Source: Bacteroidales bacterium
GTDB lineage: Bacteria > Bacteroidota > Bacteroidia > Bacteroidales > Muribaculaceae
Direction: 5' to 3'
DNA length: 5,127 nt
Assembly (NCBI GenBank): GCA_019420545.1
Contig: JAHZGZ010000055.1
Span: 1 to 5,127 of the forward strand
The notes under the pieces are model-generated. The model saw only the letters and a list, made by a program, of their open reading frames with translations. It ran no database searches and had not been told where the DNA came from. Shown here in pieces: positions 1 through 5,127 of the stretch. Position numbers and translations under genes: made by a program. The number at the start of each line of letters is the position of its first letter. The stretch's first letter is position 1.

Positions 1-420
1 GTTTCGCTATTTTATGACACATATTCTTACAACGGACTGTCCATCATGAGTGAAGATTATGAGGAACGGGACCCCTCAATATACAAAATCGGTATTCGCA
101 TTCCCGTTGTAGTAGGCTATAGCATTCCCGTCTCTGATTTAGTATCAATTGCTCCGTTCACGGGGCCGGAACTCAGCTATGCATTTGCAGGAGATATCAA
201 ACTGCATGACCGTGATCGCCTGAACGAACACGAATTTTCACTATTCGGTAAATACGGCGATCAGCGGCGCGTTGAATGCGGCTGGAAAATCGGTGTTGCA
301 TTCTTCTCCGGAATGTGGAGTTTCAATATCGACGGAACAATCGGCATGACCAACCTGATGACAAACGGAAAGAAATTCCGCGAAAGCCGCGGTAGCGTCA
401 GTATCACAAGATATTTTTGA
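1..420 (+). CDS. Outer-membrane beta-barrel protein, 3' end only
   Basis: The reading frame is open from the first base to a TGA at 418-420, giving the last 139 residues. The ATG at 46 is probably internal, because the frame upstream of it stays open and has the same character (FYDTYSYNGLS). The visible part has alternating polar and hydrophobic stretches typical of transmembrane beta strands, for example KIGIRIPVVVGYSI, then APFTGPELSYAFAG, EFSLFGKYG and CGWKIGVAFFSGMWSFNIDG. It ends in SVSITRYF; a C-terminal aromatic residue on the last strand is the usual signal for barrel insertion by the BAM machinery. This fits the small porin-like barrel families common in Bacteroidetes. Ligand and exact family cannot be told, and any signal peptide lies outside the window. 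The gene is convergent with the thioredoxin gene and ends at the hairpin at 437-470. The barrel assignment is an inference from the strand pattern. Confidence 0.72.
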   Translation, partial: VSLFYDTYSYNGLSIMSEDYEERDPSIYKIGIRIPVVVGYSIPVSDLVSIAPFTGPELSYAFAGDIKLHDRDRLNEHEFSLFGKYGDQRRVECGWKIGVAFFSGMWSFNIDGTIGMTNLMTNGKKFRESRGSVSITRYF

Positions 421-436
421 CAAATTCTATAAAATA

Positions 437-470
437 ATTAGAGCCGCAGGCGAATGTCTGTGGCTCTAAT
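437..470. terminator. Bidirectional intrinsic terminator between convergent genes
   Basis: The arms at 437-449 (ATTAGAGCCGCAG) and 458-470 (CTGTGGCTCTAAT) pair over 13 bp, with a single G-U-type wobble, around an 8-base loop (450-457). The stem has A/T-rich flanks on both sides: ATATTTAT follows it on the plus strand, and TATTTTATAG follows it on the minus strand. It starts 17 bases after the stop of the barrel gene and lies 18 bases beyond the thioredoxin stop, so one hairpin can end both convergent transcripts. The stem and flanks are seen directly; termination is inferred. Confidence 0.88.
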
Positions 471-487
471 ATATTTATGAGTATCTT

Positions 488-784
488 TTACATCTGCTCT
501 TTGAGTTTTGCCTCAAGATCTTCGGCAGTATGCACACCTGCGGCACGCCACTTCACTTCACCATCGCGGAAAATAATCAATGTTGGTACCGACATGACGC
601 GATAGCTCTGGGCGAGTTCCTGATTCTTGTCAACATCGATTTTAACGATAGTAACCCTATCGCCCATCTTGTCTTTAAGTTGCTCCAGAATGGGATGCAT
701 CATTTTACACGGACCACACCATGTGGCATAGAAGTCGACCAACGTAGGTTTCTTATCTTTGATGATATCGTTGAATTCAGCCAT
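488..784 (-). CDS. trxA: Thioredoxin
   Basis: A 98-residue cytosolic thioredoxin, slightly shorter than the usual 105-110 because the N-terminus is trimmed. Thioredoxins reduce protein disulfides and are recharged by thioredoxin reductase. The active site WCGPC is at residues 22-26 with a following Lys27. The buried Asp that assists the cysteines corresponds to Asp17 (LVDFYATW). The cis-proline loop is SVPT with Pro67, and the conserved glycine near the C-terminus is Gly83. There is no signal peptide or lipobox, which favours a cytoplasmic TrxA over the periplasmic TlpA-type proteins common in this phylum. The start is the ATG at 784, directly preceded by A/T-rich sequence with no Shine-Dalgarno, as usual for Bacteroidetes. 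It lies 85 bp downstream of dapA on the same strand. No exact TAnnTTTG box or terminator hairpin is visible in that gap, so co-transcription with dapA is possible. Confidence 0.96.
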   Translation of the reverse strand: MAEFNDIIKDKKPTLVDFYATWCGPCKMMHPILEQLKDKMGDRVTIVKIDVDKNQELAQSYRVMSVPTLIIFRDGEVKWRAAGVHTAEDLEAKLKEQM

Positions 785-869
785 AACGGAAATATTTAAA
801 AGTTTATATTTTCATAACATTATCGTCGCAGAATAGTTCACCACCAATTCACCAAAAAGATCGCACGCA
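785..869 (-). other. Gap between dapA and trxA
   Basis: These 85 bases separate the dapA stop from the thioredoxin start. No clear hairpin terminator and no exact minus-strand TAnnTTTG box was found. A weak look-alike (TATTCTG on the minus strand, near 830-836) is too degenerate to call. The gap is longer than is usual inside a tight operon, so a non-consensus trxA promoter cannot be excluded. Confidence 0.5.
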
Positions 870-1754
870 TCAGCCAAGCGAGTCAAGCACCTGGCGGATG
901 CGCTCATAGGTAGTGATACGCGTGGGAACAAGGGGGAGTCGCAGCTCGTTTTCTATAAATCCCATTGCATGAAGAAGGCACTTTACACCGGCGGGATTGC
1001 CGTCGACAAAGAGCAGGCTGAACAGCTCTGTAAACCGATGATGAATAGTAAGCGCACGTTTATAGTCACCTTCAAGAGCCAGACGCACCATACGCGAAAA
1101 CTCACGCGGAAACGCGTTGCCGATTACAGAAATCACCCCGACAGCTCCAAGGGTTATAAGTGGGAATGTAATGCCGTCATCACCGGAGATTACCATGAAA
1201 TCGGAAGGCTTGTTCTTGATGATATCGTCCATCTGATTGATGTTGCCTGAAGCCTCCTTCACACCGATAATGTTGGAGAACTCACGGGCAAGGCGCAATG
1301 TGGTCTCAGCCGTCATGTTGACACCGGTGCGACCAGGGACATTATACAGAATGACCGGTATTGGAGATGCCTCGGCGATAGCCTTGTAATGCTGGTAGAT
1401 ACCTTCCTGAGAGGGCTTATTATAGTAGGGTACTACTGACAATACCGCACTGAACGGAGTAAGATCAAACGTATGAAGCTCTTCCACAAGAGCCATGGTA
1501 TTGTTGCCCCCTACCCCGATTACCAATGGCACACGTCCGGCCACACGCTCTGCGATAAACTCACGGAGCTGCGCCTTTTCATTACAGGTAAGAGTAGCCG
1601 TTTCGGCCGTCGTGCCAAGCACTACCAGATAATCCACACCATTTTTTATCTGATATTCAAGCAAGCGGGCCAAAGCATTGTAATCTACCGATTTATCATG
1701 CTTAAAAGGGGTGACCAATGCCACGCCCATGCCTGTTAAATTAATTCGAGCCAT
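870..1754 (-). CDS. dapA: 4-hydroxy-tetrahydrodipicolinate synthase
   Basis: A full-length (294 aa) class I TIM-barrel aldolase of the DHDPS/NAL family. It condenses pyruvate with aspartate semialdehyde, the committed step to diaminopimelate (peptidoglycan) and lysine. Visible catalytic elements are the GTTAE loop (residues 47-51, with Thr48-Thr49 binding pyruvate), Tyr111 in VVPYYNKP (the tyrosine offered across the dimer interface), Tyr137 and Arg142 in YNVPGRTG, and the Schiff-base Lys166 in GVKEASG. Arg142 is the substrate-carboxylate arginine typical of true DapA rather than sialate lyase. By manual alignment to E. coli DapA, the lysine-feedback positions His53, His56 and Glu84 become Cys57, Lys60 and Ala88, so the enzyme may be weakly inhibited or uninhibited by lysine. 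The start MARINLTGMGVALVTPF matches the family N-terminus. The gene has its own promoter overlapped by an inverted repeat, and trxA follows it. Confidence 0.96.
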   Translation of the reverse strand: MARINLTGMGVALVTPFKHDKSVDYNALARLLEYQIKNGVDYLVVLGTTAETATLTCNEKAQLREFIAERVAGRVPLVIGVGGNNTMALVEELHTFDLTPFSAVLSVVPYYNKPSQEGIYQHYKAIAEASPIPVILYNVPGRTGVNMTAETTLRLAREFSNIIGVKEASGNINQMDDIIKNKPSDFMVISGDDGITFPLITLGAVGVISVIGNAFPREFSRMVRLALEGDYKRALTIHHRFTELFSLLFVDGNPAGVKCLLHAMGFIENELRLPLVPTRITTYERIRQVLDSLG

Positions 1755-1774
1755 AAGGGGGCGGATGAAATTTT

Positions 1775-1805
1775 GTTCTACAAAGTTATGAATAATTTGT
1801 AGAAC
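1775..1805. promoter_or_regulatory. Perfect inverted repeat over the dapA promoter, candidate operator
   Basis: GTTCTACAAA at 1775-1784 is the exact reverse complement of TTTGTAGAAC at 1796-1805, with an 11-bp A/T-rich spacer. The half-site centres are 21 bp apart, two turns of B-DNA, which suits a dimer binding one face of the helix. One half-site contains the TTTG of the dapA -7 box; the other lies in the region between -7 and -33. The hairpin it could form in RNA has no adjacent U-run, so a DNA-binding site is more likely than a terminator. The regulator is unknown. The repeat is seen directly; the operator role is inferred. Confidence 0.6.
1781..1788 (-). promoter_or_regulatory. dapA promoter, -7 box
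   Basis: On the minus strand this reads TAACTTTG, an exact match to the Bacteroidetes sigma-ABfr -7 consensus TAnnTTTG. Transcription would start near 1773-1776, giving a leader of about 20 bases before the dapA ATG. No TTTG -33 element lies at the expected distance of about 20 bp; the nearest upstream TTTG (1821-1824) is 32 bp away. This suggests weak basal strength or a need for an activator. Confidence 0.68.
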
Positions 1806-1843
1806 TGCTTTTATCTATGGCAAAAAATATAATCGATATGTAC

Positions 1844-1896
1844 CGGCGGAGCATCCATGACAGTATCGCAAAGATACTGCACAGGATACTCCGCCG
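1844..1896 (-). terminator. Two-tier hairpin after the DUF5606 gene, probable terminator
   Basis: An outer stem pairs 1844-1856 with 1884-1896 (12 of 13 bp, GC-rich, one C/A mismatch). Inside it, a perfect 7-bp stem pairs 1861-1867 (CAGTATC) with 1873-1879 (GATACTG) around the loop GCAAA. A symmetric 4x4 internal loop (ATGA/CACA) separates the tiers. It lies 29 bases beyond the DUF5606 stop and upstream of the dapA promoter, so it most likely ends the rfbD-prfC-DUF5606 transcript. The T-rich run on the minus strand (ATTATATTTTTTG) starts about 12 bases past the stem, not directly next to it, so this is not a textbook intrinsic terminator. It may instead protect the mRNA 3' end. Confidence 0.62.
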
Positions 1897-1925
1897 ATCC
1901 GGAATATCTGCAAATATGCAGGTGA

Positions 1926-2357
1926 TTACTTTTCCTCTACGGAAGCATCGTCGGAGGGAGCCTCTTCAGGCTCGGCAAAGTCGGTAATACCGGCACCGAC
2001 CAGGAGATTGTACCAGTTGAACACCTTACGGATATCATTGGTATATACACGCTCGTCGTCAAAGTCAGGAAGAATTTCCTTGAAATACGCACGCAGCGAA
2101 TGGTCGTCAGCAAACGCTCCCATGTCAACGGGCTTGCCATCATTTTTCTCCTTGATCGTCTCAAACACACGCGACAGAGGCACGTCCTCTTCGGTGGTAT
2201 AGATAGCGATGTCGCCAAGCGACACGATTTTATCGTGGGAATATGCCGGAGTACGCTTGCCTGTTGCGAGCGACTCTACGATAAGCATATTGCGTCCGTT
2301 GCTCACGAGCTTGTACAGCCCGGACTTGCCTGAAATGGCGAGAATTGTCTTTAGCAT
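1926..2357 (-). CDS. DUF5606 family protein of unknown function
   Basis: A 143-residue protein whose N-terminus (MLKTILAISGKSGLYKLVS, then NMLIVESL, TPAYSHDKIVSLGDIAIY) matches what I know of DUF5606, a conserved Bacteroidetes-only family. The first 50 or so residues look beta-rich. Residues about 80-127 look helical and include the conserved stretch RAYFKEILPDFDDERVY followed by DIRKVFNWYNLLVGAGITDF. The last 16 residues form a low-complexity acidic tail (7 of 16 Asp or Glu). There is no signal peptide or membrane segment, so it is probably cytoplasmic. No catalytic motif is visible and no function should be assigned. It starts 25 bp after prfC on the same strand, is probably co-transcribed with rfbD and prfC, and is followed by the hairpin at 1844-1896. 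Linkage to RF3 suggests, but does not show, a link to translation. Confidence 0.88.
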   Translation of the reverse strand: MLKTILAISGKSGLYKLVSNGRNMLIVESLATGKRTPAYSHDKIVSLGDIAIYTTEEDVPLSRVFETIKEKNDGKPVDMGAFADDHSLRAYFKEILPDFDDERVYTNDIRKVFNWYNLLVGAGITDFAEPEEAPSDDASVEEK

Positions 2358-2364
2358 AATGGCT

Positions 2365-2377
2365 TATATATATATAT
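2365..2377. repeat. Short TA dinucleotide run between prfC and DUF5606
   Basis: Thirteen bases of uninterrupted alternating T and A fill half of the 25-bp gap between the prfC stop and the DUF5606 ATG. The run sits directly upstream of the translation start, in the zone where Bacteroidetes genes use A/T-rich unstructured sequence instead of a Shine-Dalgarno. It is probably just an A/T-rich ribosome entry region. Confidence 0.55.
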
Positions 2378-2382
2378 GTTTG

Positions 2383-3963
2383 TTAATATTCCGAACTGAA
2401 ATGGAAACGGATAGCCGGGAAGTCGTTCTGAGCCATCTGCAACACATAGTTGCTGTCGGCCATAAACACATCGCGACCCTCACGGTCAACAGCCATGAAC
2501 TGGTGTTTGCGCTTCTTGAATGCCTCAAGAGCCTGGGGATCATCGCTCTCGACCCAACATGCCTTGAACATCGAAAGGGGCTCCCAACGCACCGTGGCGC
2601 CATACTCGTGAAGCAGACGGTACTGTATCACCTCAAACTGAAGCTGTCCTACCGTTCCCACGATCTTACGGCCATTGAACTGATTGACAAACAACTGGGC
2701 TACACCTTCGTCCATGAGCTGTTGCAATCCTTTTTCGAGCTGCTTGGCTTTCATGGGGTCGGTGTTCTCGATATATTTGAACATCTCCGGCGAGAAACTT
2801 GGCAACCCACGGTAATGGAGTTCTTCGCCTTGCGTCACCGTATCGCCGATCTTAAAGTTGCCGGTATCGGGAATACCCACAATATCGCCGGGATATGCCT
2901 CGTCGACCACGCTTTTCTTCTGGGCCATAAAAGCCGTAGGAGCGGCAAAGCGCATAACCTTGCCTGAACGTACATGGCGGTAAGGTGCATTACGCTCAAA
3001 TCGCCCGGAGCATACCTTTACAAACGCGATACAGGAGCGATGGTTGGGATCCATATTGGCGTGGATCTTGAACACAAACCCGCTGAACTGTTCCTCCTGA
3101 GGTTCGACAGTGCGTTCAAGCGCCTTAATCGGACGGGGCGACGGGGCAATCTTGACAAAGCAGTCGAGAAGCTCCTTCACGCCGAATGTATTCAATGCCG
3201 AACCGAAGAATACAGGAGCCACCTTGCCGTCAAGATAATCGGCAGTGGAAAATTCCGGATATACACCTTCGATAAGCTCCAGATCCTCGCGAAGTTTTGC
3301 GGCGTCCTTCTCACCTACAGCCTCATCGATACGAGGGTCGTCGACACTGTCGATCTCAACACGTTCGGTAACCTGTGTCTTACTCGGGGTAAAAAGGTCG
3401 AGGGAATGCTCATATATATTATATACGCCCTTGAATTTGGCACCGATATTGATCGGCCACGACAGCGGACGTACTGATATCTTCAGTTCCGACTCAAGTT
3501 CGTCGAGAATATCAAACGGATCGCGACCTTCACGGTCGAGCTTGTTGACGAAGATAATCACCGGTGTATTGCGCATGCGGCATACCTCCATGAGTTTTCT
3601 CGTCTGCTGCTCCACGCCTTTGGCCACGTCGACCACAATGATTACAGAATCGACAGCCGTAAGAGTGCGGTATGTATCCTCGGCAAAGTCCTGGTGACCA
3701 GGAGTATCAAGAATATTGATCTTATAATCTCCGTAATTAAACCCCATGACTGAGGTAGCCACCGAGATACCGCGCTGCTTCTCAATCTCCATCCAGTCGG
3801 AAGTAGCGGTCTTCTTGATCTTATTGCTTTTGACAGCACCGGCCACATGTATGGCGCCACCGAAAAGGAGGAGTTTCTCCGTAAGTGTCGTTTTGCCCGC
3901 ATCAGGATGAGAAATGATGGCAAACGTACGTCGACGTCCTATTTCTTCTTTCAGATTTGCCAT
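2383..3963 (-). CDS. prfC: Peptide chain release factor 3 (RF3)
   Basis: A 526-residue translational GTPase, close to the 529 residues of E. coli RF3. RF3 removes RF1 or RF2 from the ribosome after peptide release. The GTPase motifs are all intact: G1 SHPDAGKTT (18-26), G2 within EKQRGISVATSV (61-72), G3 DTPGH (86-90), G4 NKLD (140-143) and G5 GSAL (254-257). The RF3-type segment KKTATSDWMEIEKQRGIS before G2 separates it from EF-G, which is about 170 residues longer, and from TetM-type proteins. Later domains carry GFVFKIHANMDPNHRSCIAF and QLFVNQFNGRKIVGTVGQLQFEV-type sequence typical of RF3 domains II and III. Its ATG overlaps the rfbD stop by one base (TGATG), which implies translational coupling. 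DUF5606 follows 25 bp later. No frameshift or missing motif was seen. Confidence 0.97.
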   Translation of the reverse strand: MANLKEEIGRRRTFAIISHPDAGKTTLTEKLLLFGGAIHVAGAVKSNKIKKTATSDWMEIEKQRGISVATSVMGFNYGDYKINILDTPGHQDFAEDTYRTLTAVDSVIIVVDVAKGVEQQTRKLMEVCRMRNTPVIIFVNKLDREGRDPFDILDELESELKISVRPLSWPINIGAKFKGVYNIYEHSLDLFTPSKTQVTERVEIDSVDDPRIDEAVGEKDAAKLREDLELIEGVYPEFSTADYLDGKVAPVFFGSALNTFGVKELLDCFVKIAPSPRPIKALERTVEPQEEQFSGFVFKIHANMDPNHRSCIAFVKVCSGRFERNAPYRHVRSGKVMRFAAPTAFMAQKKSVVDEAYPGDIVGIPDTGNFKIGDTVTQGEELHYRGLPSFSPEMFKYIENTDPMKAKQLEKGLQQLMDEGVAQLFVNQFNGRKIVGTVGQLQFEVIQYRLLHEYGATVRWEPLSMFKACWVESDDPQALEAFKKRKHQFMAVDREGRDVFMADSNYVLQMAQNDFPAIRFHFSSEY

Positions 3964-4826
3964 CAGTTATTTTCCTTTATGCGTTCGATACATTTTGCCA
4001 GAGAATCAACCCAATAGGGAGTCTCCACATTATATGTAGCGCGGATCTTCGACGTATTCAGCACACTATAGAACGGGCGGGTAGCGGCCGTTGGATAGTC
4101 TTCGGTAGGAATAGGCTTGACGGCACAGCTTTTTATACCGGCAAGGTGCAATATTGCCTGAGTGAAATCATACCAGGAAGCAACGCCTGAATTTGTGAAA
4201 TGGTAGATACCCGGCACCCATTGATGCGATTGGAGTACTTTACCGACTGCCTCAGCCAAATCGCCGGCATAAGTCGGCGATCCTATCTGGTCGGCAACCA
4301 CGCGAATCTCATTCTGCTCCGCACCAAGACGAAGCATTGTCTTTACGAAATTCTTGCCATGAGGGGAATAAAGCCATGCCGTGCGGATGATGATGCTGTC
4401 AGGAGCAAGAGCGATAAGAGCTGTCTCGCCCTGGCGTTTGGTAGTACCATATTGCGACACGGGATTTACCTTGTCAGCTTCATTGTAGGGCCGATATGCC
4501 CGACCGTCAAACACATAATCAGTGGATATATGCACCACTTTAGCACCGGTCTCGAATGCCGCATTGGCTATATTGCGCACAGCCTCTACATTGATCTTAT
4601 AGCATAGAGCCTTATCTTCTTCCGCACGGTCGACAGCCGTATATGCCGCACAGTTGACAATATGGCTTATATCGTTGGCTTCGACAAAACGCTTTACGGC
4701 AGGCTCGTCGGTAAGATCGAGTTCCTCGATATCAGTATATATGGCCTGTCCGGGGAAATCCCGGTCAAGCACCGTACGTAATTCGCGGCCAAGTTGTCCG
4801 TTAGCCCCGGTTACTAATATTCTCAT
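3963..4826 (-). CDS. rfbD: dTDP-4-dehydrorhamnose reductase
   Basis: A complete 287-residue extended short-chain dehydrogenase of the RmlD family. It catalyses the last step of dTDP-L-rhamnose synthesis, NAD(P)H-dependent reduction of dTDP-4-dehydro-L-rhamnose, supplying rhamnose for surface glycans. The Rossmann motif GANGQLG is at residues 7-13. NCAAYTAVDRAE (58-69) is the family's nucleotide-binding strand. The STDYVFDG motif (101-108) holds the catalytic Thr, and Tyr126-x3-Lys130 (YGTTK) is the catalytic pair. RTAWLYSPHGKNFVKTML matches the conserved RmlD segment after the catalytic pair. The other rhamnose genes (rfbA, rfbB, rfbC) are not in the window, so here rfbD is linked to prfC rather than to a sugar cluster. 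It is the first gene of the leftward unit, with a promoter 27 bp upstream of its ATG. Its stop overlaps the prfC start. Confidence 0.95.
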   Translation of the reverse strand: MRILVTGANGQLGRELRTVLDRDFPGQAIYTDIEELDLTDEPAVKRFVEANDISHIVNCAAYTAVDRAEEDKALCYKINVEAVRNIANAAFETGAKVVHISTDYVFDGRAYRPYNEADKVNPVSQYGTTKRQGETALIALAPDSIIIRTAWLYSPHGKNFVKTMLRLGAEQNEIRVVADQIGSPTYAGDLAEAVGKVLQSHQWVPGIYHFTNSGVASWYDFTQAILHLAGIKSCAVKPIPTEDYPTAATRPFYSVLNTSKIRATYNVETPYWVDSLAKCIERIKENN

Positions 4827-4852
4827 GTTATGCTATTTTATTTTTCGAATTG

Positions 4853-4860
4853 CAAAGGTA
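4853..4860 (-). promoter_or_regulatory. rfbD-prfC-DUF5606 promoter, -7 box
   Basis: On the minus strand this reads TACCTTTG, an exact TAnnTTTG match, followed by CA and an A/T-rich leader of roughly 20 bases (AAAAATAAAATAG) before the rfbD ATG at 4826. That leader matches the A-rich, Shine-Dalgarno-free start regions of Bacteroidetes. No good TTTG -33 box lies about 20 bp upstream. The position directly before the first gene of the unit strengthens the call. Confidence 0.72.
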
Positions 4861-5006
4861 GCAATTTACCGCGACTTTACCCACTCCCCGCCCCCTCTTA
4901 ATGCAGATTTTACCATATACACTCACCAAACAAGCTCTAAATAATATTTAACACAATTTTTGAGAAAAATTTCGAGCATATTTCTAATCATTTTTGCATT
5001 TTTCAC

Positions 5007-5014
5007 TAACTTTG
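5007..5014 (+). promoter_or_regulatory. Rightward promoter, -7 box
   Basis: TAACTTTG followed by C is an exact Bacteroidetes -7 match on the plus strand, at the end of a strongly A/T-rich stretch (4937-5005). Transcription would begin near 5019-5022. A TTTG at 4993-4996 is only 10 bp upstream, too close to be the standard -33 element, and no better one lies at about 20 bp. The box is seen directly; its activity is inferred. Confidence 0.65.
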
Positions 5015-5020
5015 CAGCCG

Positions 5021-5127
5021 AATAGAGACTCATGTTGTCGTTTTTCTTGATTGTCTATACAAATTTCGGACTTAGAAAAAGGCAACTTAGACCGCAACGA
5101 TCATGCTGTGAAGCGCATCCACCGGTC
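5021..5127 (+). ncRNA. Possible structured non-coding RNA, 5' part (6S-like candidate)
   Basis: This begins just after the rightward -7 box and runs off the window. It is self-complementary: 5031-5034 (CATG) pairs with 5102-5105, and 5038-5042 (TCGTT) with 5096-5100 (AACGA), giving a 9-bp stem broken by a 3x1 internal loop. Inside that, 5043-5047 (up to 5041-5047) pairs with 5074-5078 (up to 5080), and 5051-5054 (TTGT) with 5059-5062 (ACAA) at the tip. An alternative pairing joins 5090-5094 with 5123-5127. A long interrupted rod starting at a Bacteroidetes promoter fits the Bacteroidales-1 motif, which I recall being reinterpreted as the 6S RNA of this order. I did not recognise the sequence itself with certainty. 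The alternative is the leader of a downstream gene. Confidence 0.38.

Larger units (their letters stand above)
4827..5127. other. Divergent intergenic region without a convincing protein gene
   Basis: This 301-base stretch contains the leftward rfbD promoter (4853-4860), then an A/T-rich stretch from about 4900 to 5010 interrupted by a C-rich patch at 4879-4897, and a rightward promoter (5007-5014) leading into structured sequence that runs off the window. No coding frame with protein-like composition was recognised. Confidence 0.7.

Noticed and set aside
1..45. Treating the ATG at 46 as the start of the first gene
   Set aside because: The same frame is open and protein-like from base 1, no TAnnTTTG box precedes 46, and no signal peptide follows it, so the true start lies outside the window.
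969..1250. Plus-strand open frame inside dapA
   Set aside because: It is antisense to dapA, whose catalytic motifs are intact over the same bases; it is a complementary-strand shadow.
1844..1896. Miniature transposable element with terminal inverted repeats
   Set aside because: There is no target-site duplication at the edges (GTAC versus ATCC flanks), and the position directly after a gene end fits a terminator better.
1755..1925. A lysine riboswitch or attenuator ahead of dapA
   Set aside because: The large hairpin lies upstream of the dapA promoter, not in its leader. The predicted leader is only about 20 bases, and none of the lysine-riboswitch core was recognised.
2365..2377. Phase-variable TA repeat controlling DUF5606
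   Set aside because: About six repeat units is too short to expect frequent slippage. It is outside the reading frame, and A/T-rich starts are normal in this group.
2209..2967. A 252-codon open frame on the plus strand overlapping DUF5606 and prfC
   Set aside because: It lies antisense to two well-supported genes, has no promoter or recognisable domain, and its composition is that expected from the complementary strand of a coding region.
5032..5127. An open frame from an ATG at 5032 to the window end (MLSFFLIVYTNF...)
   Set aside because: It has only 32 codons, with Arg- and Cys-rich non-protein-like sequence after residue 12. The ATG sits within about 12 bases of the predicted transcription start and inside a predicted stem.

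Overview
This window looks like chromosomal, mostly housekeeping DNA from a member of the Bacteroidales. A gut Bacteroidaceae or Muribaculaceae-type genome is plausible, but genus cannot be fixed from this sequence. Three things point there: a DUF5606-type protein (a Bacteroidetes-restricted family), a linked rfbD-prfC pair, and several exact copies of the Bacteroidetes -7 promoter box TAnnTTTG, with no Shine-Dalgarno sequences before the genes. No mobile element, CRISPR array, tRNA or rRNA was seen.

Layout from left to right. Positions 1-420 (+) are the 3' end of an outer-membrane beta-barrel protein gene that begins outside the window. It converges on a minus-strand thioredoxin gene (488-784), and a strong two-way terminator hairpin (437-470) separates them. 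Next on the minus strand is dapA (870-1754), the first lysine/diaminopimelate enzyme. Its promoter region carries an exact TAnnTTTG box embedded in a perfect 10-bp inverted repeat (1775-1805), a candidate operator. A long two-tier hairpin (1844-1896) then marks the end of the next transcription unit, which reads leftward: rfbD (3963-4826), prfC (2383-3963) and a DUF5606 gene (1926-2357). rfbD and prfC overlap by one base (TGATG), and DUF5606 follows prfC after 25 bp. The unit probably starts at a TAnnTTTG promoter at 4853-4860.

The last 300 bases (4827-5127) hold no convincing protein gene. They contain the rfbD promoter and, pointing the other way, another exact -7 box (5007-5014). Downstream of that box is about 107 bases of self-complementary sequence running off the end. 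This is best read as the 5' part of a structured non-coding RNA, possibly the Bacteroidales 6S-type RNA, or as the leader of a gene beyond the edge.

Functionally the window combines cell-envelope precursor supply (DapA for peptidoglycan and lysine; RfbD for dTDP-rhamnose), translation termination (RF3), redox maintenance (thioredoxin) and a conserved protein of unknown function. No obvious new multi-gene system is present. The points most worth following up are non-coding: the dapA promoter dyad, the two-tier hairpin and the putative RNA at the right edge.
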